From assembly GCF_041146395.1 (NCBI RefSeq), contig NW_027182877.1:280001-344000 (forward strand): a stretch of DNA of 64,000 bases, written 5' to 3'. The stretch comes from Eulemur rufifrons (Eukaryota; Chordata; Mammalia; Primates; Lemuridae). Each line of letters starts with the position of its first letter. Position 1 is the stretch's first letter. Made by a program: the position numbers and the translations under genes. Below the pieces are notes generated by a model. That model saw only the letters and a program-made list of their open reading frames with translations, had not been told where the DNA came from and did no database searches. Shown in pieces: positions 58,377 through 64,000 of this stretch.

Positions 58377-61300
58377 CCCTTAATCTTGACCCTTACCATT
58401 AACCCTCACACTAACCCTAATCCTAATCTTTAACCATAAAGCTAACACTGAAGCCTAACCCTGTGCCAAACGCTAAACCCAAACCTTAACCCTAACCCTG
58501 AAACTTAACCATAAACCTAACTGTAACTGTTACACCTAACACTAACCTCTAACCCTAACCCCTAACCCTAAGACCCCACCTTAACACTAACCCTAACCCT
58601 AAACATTATCATAATCCTACCCCTAAATCTAATTCTCGGACTTCTTGCTTTCTTAGAGTTTAGAAAGCCTAAAATCCTCCCATGCCATGAGTAAAAGGGG
58701 GCTCTGCAGCTCTCTCTTGCATGAAACCAGGAGCCCATACCTAGCGTATGATAGAGTGGGTTCCCGGGGACAATCCCATCCCCCTAACCCCAGCCCCCCG
58801 CCCAGTGCAGACAGGGCCTGTACGCTAAGTATAAACACTACCCCTAACAGATAACCCTCACCCTGAACATAGCACCTGACCCTGATCCTATTGCTCACCT
58901 TAAAACATAAACCTCCCCGTAACCCTAACTTATCCCCTTATCTTAACCTTAATGCATAACACCCTGAGAAGAAGCCCTATCCCATAATTCTAATCCTAAC
59001 CCCTGGCCATAACCGTAACACCTCATCCCTAATTCTAAAATGCCAACCCTAACCTTCACCCTGCCAACAACCCTAACCCTAACCCTAACCCCTAACCCTA
59101 AGCCCTCACCCTATCGCTAATCTTCATCCCTAAACCGTACCGTAATCCTAACCCTAAATCTAATTCTCAGACTTGCTTTCTCAGAGTTTTGAAAGCCTAC
59201 AATCCTACTAAGCCATGCATGAAAGCCCGCTCTGCCACAGTGTCCTGCATGAAACCCAGAGGCCCATACACTGCGTACGATAGAGTGGGCTCCCAGCGAC
59301 CATCACAGACCCCTAACTTCGCCTCCTAGTGCATACAGGGCCCGTGCCCTAAGCATAAACCCTACCCCACACCCATAACCCTAACCCAGAACATAACACC
59401 TAACCCTGATCCTACTGCTCACCTTAACACGTAAACCTCACCCTAACCCTAACTTAACCCCTTATCTTAACGATAATGCATGACACCCTGAGAACAAGCC
59501 CTATACCGTAATTCTAACCCTAACTCCTAGCCGTAACCATAACACCTAATCCCTAATTCTGAAACGCCAACCCTAACGTTAACCCTACCGACAACACTAA
59601 CACTAACCCTAAAACCCTTACCCTAACCCTACGCCTAAAAATAACCCTAACCATTGATCCTTAGTCATAACCCCTAAAGCTTAACCCTAACCCTTAACGC
59701 TAATCCCAATCCTAACCATTAAACATAACCCTACTTAACCCTAACCCTAACCTATACGCTAATGCCTAGAGATCTAACCCCAACACTGACCTACAGTTAA
59801 CACTAACCCTAACCCCTAATCCTAACCTTAAACCTGAACCATAAACCTAACCCTTAACCCTAACCCTATTCCTAACCCCCTAACCCTAACCCTAACTGTT
59901 AAGCCTCACCCTAACCCTTAACCCTGACTCTAACCCTAAACCTTAACCCTAACCCTGAACCCTAACCCTAAGCCTAACCCTTAACCCTAACCCTATCCCT
60001 TAACCCTAACCCCTAACCCTAACGCTAACCCCAACCCTAAACCTCACCCTGGCCCCCAACCCAGACTTAACACCTAACCCCTAACACTAACTCTAAACCT
60101 AACCACTAATCCCTAGCACCTGACCCTGACTCGAAACCTAACCCCTAACTCGAAACCCCTAACCCCAAACCTAACCCTAATTCTCACACTACTTCCATTC
60201 CCAGAGTGAAGCAAGCCTACAATACAGCCATGCCACGTGTGAGATGAGGCTCTGCCTGAGTCCTGCATGTAGGTTTTGTCCCAAGGCCCAGGGAATGATG
60301 TTGTGCTTTTGTGGTGACTCCGACCACACCCCTCTCACCGTAGATTAACCAGGTCCTGTGCCCTTAAACTGACCGCTAAATCTAAGCCCTACCACCAACC
60401 CTAACCGCTGACCCTGAACCTAAGCCCCGAGCCTAAAGCCCAACACTAACTCTAAACACTTACCCTAAACCTAATCCCTAACCCTAATGCTAACCCCTAA
60501 ACGTAACTCTAACCACGAACAGTAAACCTAACCCTAACCTCTAACACAAACCCTAACACATAACTCTAACCCTAAAACTAACCCTAACCCTTAACCCTAA
60601 ACCTAAAACCTAACCCTAACCCTTAACCTTAATCTTAACCGTTAACTCTCATGCTAACCTTTAATCCTAACCCTAATCCTAATCTTCAACCCTAAACCGA
60701 ACACAACCCTAACCCTGTACCAAACCCTGACCCCTCATCTTAACCCTATCCGCAAACCTCAACCCCAAAACGAACTATAACCGTTAAACCTAACAGTAAC
60801 CTTAAACCGTAACCCTAATCTGTAACCCTATCCCCTCACCATAACACTACACTTCATCCTGAACCCTAACCATAATCCTAACCCTAAATCTAATTCTCAG
60901 ACTTCTTGCTTTCTTAGAGTTTAGAAAGCCTGCAATCCTCCCGTGCCATGTGTGAAAGGAGGCTCTACCACTGTGTCCTGCATGAAATCCACGGGCGCAT
61001 ACCCAGAGTCCGATACAGTGGGTTCCCGGTGACAATCCCAGCCCCCTAACCTCCCCCCAGCCTAATGCCGACAGGGCCCGTGCGCTAAGCATAAATGATA
61101 CCTTTAACAGATAACCCTAACCCTGAACATGGCACCTAACCCTGTTCCTATTTCTCCCCTTAACACGTAAACCTCACCGTGAGCCTAACTTTAACCTCTT
61201 AACGTAACGTTAATGCATAACCCATTCCCTGAGAACATCCCCTATCCCGTAATTCTAACCCTATCTCCTAGTCATAACTGTAACACCTAATCCCTAACCC

Positions 61301-61809
61301 TAATTCTCCACCGCTAAGCCTAACCGTAACGCTGCCTACAACCCTAACACTGACAGGAACCCTTAGTTCTAACCCCAACGCTATGCCTAACAAAAGCCCT
61401 AACCCTTCACCCTTCACCCTAACCCCTGAGCATTACCCTAACCTTTAACCGTAATCCTAATCCTAACCATTAAACCTAACCCTAGCTCTTAAAGCTAACC
61501 CTAAACCTTACCCTCACGACTAGACCTAACCCTGACACTAACCTAACACCTAACCCTAACCATAACCCCTAAAGCTAACCCTAACCTGAACCCTAAACCT
61601 AACCCTAACACTGAACCTTCACTATATCCCTAACCCCTAAGCCTAATCCTAACTGTTAATCCTCACCCTAACACTTAAACTGGACCATAACACTAAACAT
61701 TAACCCTAACACTAAACTTTAACCCTAACCATAAGCCCAACACTTAACCCTAATCCTATCCCCTAACCCTAAGCCCTAACCCTAAACCTAACCCTAACCC
61801 CAACCCTAA
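58377..61809 (-). repeat. 3,433-bp unit 6
   Basis: Cassettes: a 58633-58829, b 59164-59354, S2 60179-60368, c 60894-61090. T at 59181 (CTTTCTCAG), shared with unit 7; G at 59578 (AACGTTAACC), shared with unit 2; CCCCTGGCC, shared with units 3-5. Confidence 0.95.
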
Positions 61810-64000
61810 CCCTTAATCTTGACCCTTACCATTAACCCTCACACTAACCCTAATCCTAATCTTTAACCATAAAGCTAACACTGAAGCCTAACCCTGTGCC
61901 AAACGCTAAACCCAAACCTTAACCCTAACCCTGAAACTTAACCATAAACCTAACTGTAACTGTTACACCTAACACTAACCTCTAACCCTAACCCCTAACC
62001 CTAAGACCCCACCTTAACACTAACCCTAACCCTAAACATTATCATAATCCTACCCCTAAATCTAATTCTCGGACTTCTTGCTTTCTTAGAGTTTAGAAAG
62101 CCTAAAATCCTCCCATGCCATGAGTAAAAGGGGGCTCTGCAGCTCTCTCTTGCATGAAACCAGGAGCCCATACCTAGCGTATGATAGAGTGGGTTCCCGG
62201 GGACAATCCCATCCCCCTAACCCCAGCCCCCCGCCCAGTGCAGACAGGGCCTGTACGCTAAGTATAAACACTACCCCTAACAGATAACCCTCACCCTGAA
62301 CATAGCACCTGACCCTGATCCTATTGCTCACCTTAAAACATAAACCTCCCCGTAACCCTAACTTATCCCCTTATCTTAACCTTAATGCATAACACCCTGA
62401 GAAGAAGCCCTATCCCATAATTCTAATCCTAACCCCTAGCCATAACCGTAACACCTCATCCCTAATTCTAAAATGCCAACCCTAACCTTCACCCTGCCAA
62501 CAACCCTAACCCTAACCCTAACCCCTAACCCTAAGCCCTCACCCTATCGCTAATCTTCATCCCTAAACCGTACCGTAATCCTAACCCTAAATCTAATTCT
62601 CAGACTTGCTTTCTCAGAGTTTTGAAAGCCTACAATCCTACTAAGCCATGCATGAAAGCCCGCTCTGCCACAGTGTCCTGCATGAAACCCAGAGGCCCAT
62701 ACACTGCGTACGATAGAGTGGGCTCCCAGCGACCATCACAGACCCCTAACTTCGCCTCCTAGTGCATACAGGGCCCGTGCCCTAAGCATAAACCCTACCC
62801 CACACCCATAACCCTAACCCAGAACATAACACCTAACCCTGATCCTACTGCTCACCTTAACACGTAAACCTCACCCTAACCCTAACTTAACCCCTTATCT
62901 TAACGATAATGCATGACACCCTGAGAACAAGCCCTATACCGTAATTCTAACCCTAACTCCTAGCCGTAACCATAACACCTAATCCCTAATTCTGAAACGC
63001 CAACCCTAACCTTAACCCTACCGACAACACTAACACTAACCCTAAAACCCTTACCCTAACCCTACGCCTAAAAATAACCCTAACCATTGATCCTTAGTCA
63101 TAACCCCTAAAGCTTAACCCTAACCCTTAACGCTAATCCCAATCCTAACCATTAAACATAACCCTACTTAACCCTAACCCTAACCTATACGCTAATGCCT
63201 AGAGATCTAACCCCAACACTGACCTACAGTTAACACTAACCCTAACCCCTAATCCTAACCTTAAACCTGAACCATAAACCTAACCCTTAACCCTAACCCT
63301 ATTCCTAACCCCCTAACCCTAACCCTAACTGTTAAGCCTCACCCTAACCCTTAACCCTGACTCTAACCCTAAACCTTAACCCTAACCCTGAACCCTAACC
63401 CTAAGCCTAACCCTTAACCCTAACCCTATCCCTTAACCCTAACCCCTAACCCTAACGCTAACCCCAACCCTAAACCTCACCCTGGCCCCCAACCCAGACT
63501 TAACACCTAACCCCTAACACTAACTCTAAACCTAACCACTAATCCCTAGCACCTGACCCTGACTCGAAACCTAACCCCTAACTCGAAACCCCTAACCCCA
63601 AACCTAACCCTAATTCTCACACTACTTCCATTCCCAGAGTGAAGCAAGCCTACAATACAGCCATGCCACGTGTGAGATGAGGCTCTGCCTGAGTCCTGCA
63701 TGTAGGTTTTGTCCCAAGGCCCAGGGAATGATGTTGTGCTTTTGTGGTGACTCCGACCACACCCCTCTCACCGTAGATTAACCAGGTCCTGTGCCCTTAA
63801 ACTGACCGCTAAATCTAAGCCCTACCACCAACCCTAACCGCTGACCCTGAACCTAAGCCCCGAGCCTAAAGCCCAACACTAACTCTAAACACTTACCCTA
63901 AACCTAATCCCTAACCCTAATGCTAACCCCTAAACGTAACTCTAACCACGAACAGTAAACCTAACCCTAACCTCTAACACAAACCCTAACACATAACTCT
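61810..64000 (-). repeat. 3,433-bp unit 7, cut by window end
   Basis: 2,191 bp are present: a 62066-62262, b 62597-62787, S2 63612-63801. The c cassette would lie beyond the window. T at 62614 is shared with unit 6, while CCCCTAGCC near 62435 matches units 1-2 rather than 3-6. Confidence 0.95.

Larger units (their letters stand above)
41212..64000 (-). repeat. Homogeneous 3,433-bp higher-order repeat array
   Basis: The landmark CCCTTAATCTTGACCC recurs at 41212, 44645, 48078, 51511, 54944, 58377 and 61810, exactly 3,433 bp each time. Copies differ by only a few substitutions and I saw no indels. Each unit holds four cassettes (a, b, S2, c) in CCCTAA-type DNA. The array is cut by the window end, so its full length is unknown. 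Such uniformity implies recent amplification or active homogenisation. Confidence 0.97.

Noticed and set aside
41212..64000. Rolling-circle plasmid or viral concatemer
   Set aside because: The exact 3,433-bp period could suggest it, but the unit is wholly telomere-type DNA with cassettes, has no replication gene, and is related to the diverged repeats beside it.

Overview
This window looks like subtelomeric or interstitial heterochromatin from an animal, most likely a vertebrate. I found no protein-coding gene, no RNA gene, no transposon with coding capacity and no CRISPR array. About 52 kb is degenerate telomere-type DNA: TTAGGG variants on one strand and CCCTAA variants on the other, with perfect hexamers only in short runs. 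The other 12 kb or so is an unrelated-looking satellite with a ~95-bp monomer. TTAGGG is the vertebrate telomere repeat, but some fungi and protists share it. The vertebrate call rests on that repeat plus the sheer size of the gene-free block, and I cannot name a species.

Layout. (1) 1-6437: CCCTAA-sense DNA in ~1.87-kb tandem units, each with one non-telomeric ~200-bp cassette (called S1 here). (2) 6438-13446: 95-bp satellite, forward. (3) 13447-~18223: the same satellite, inverted. (4) ~18224-32570: TTAGGG-sense DNA with about 19 cassettes of two related families, S1 and S2. Part of it (about 25.5-32.5 kb) is an S1+S2 repeat of about 1.7 kb. (5) 32571-37795: an abrupt flip back to CCCTAA sense with S1/S2 cassettes. 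(6) 37796-41211: one diverged copy of a four-cassette unit. (7) 41212-64000: a nearly perfect tandem array of a 3,433-bp higher-order repeat, six full copies plus a partial one, running off the right edge.

The polarity changes four times (about 6437, 13447, 18223 and 32570), so the window has two mirror axes. The axis near 13.4 kb lies inside the satellite. The one near 32.57 kb has the 5'-TTAGGG...CCCTAA-3' head-to-head geometry of a telomere-telomere fusion or an inverted duplication. Cassette order and spacing on the two sides of the second axis match (S2, a, b, S2, c), which favours an inverted copy of one ancestral subtelomere block.

The most interesting observation is that the 95-bp satellite monomer appears collinear with the 3' half of the S1/S2 cassettes. 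The words TTCACGCA, ATGGG, TTGTAGGC, TAAACTCT and GGAAGAAGTGTGAGA come in the same order. The satellite may therefore have been born from the cassette embedded in the telomere-like DNA, or the reverse. Throughout, 'G-sense' (+) means the strand reading TTAGGG and 'C-sense' (-) means CCCTAA on the given strand.
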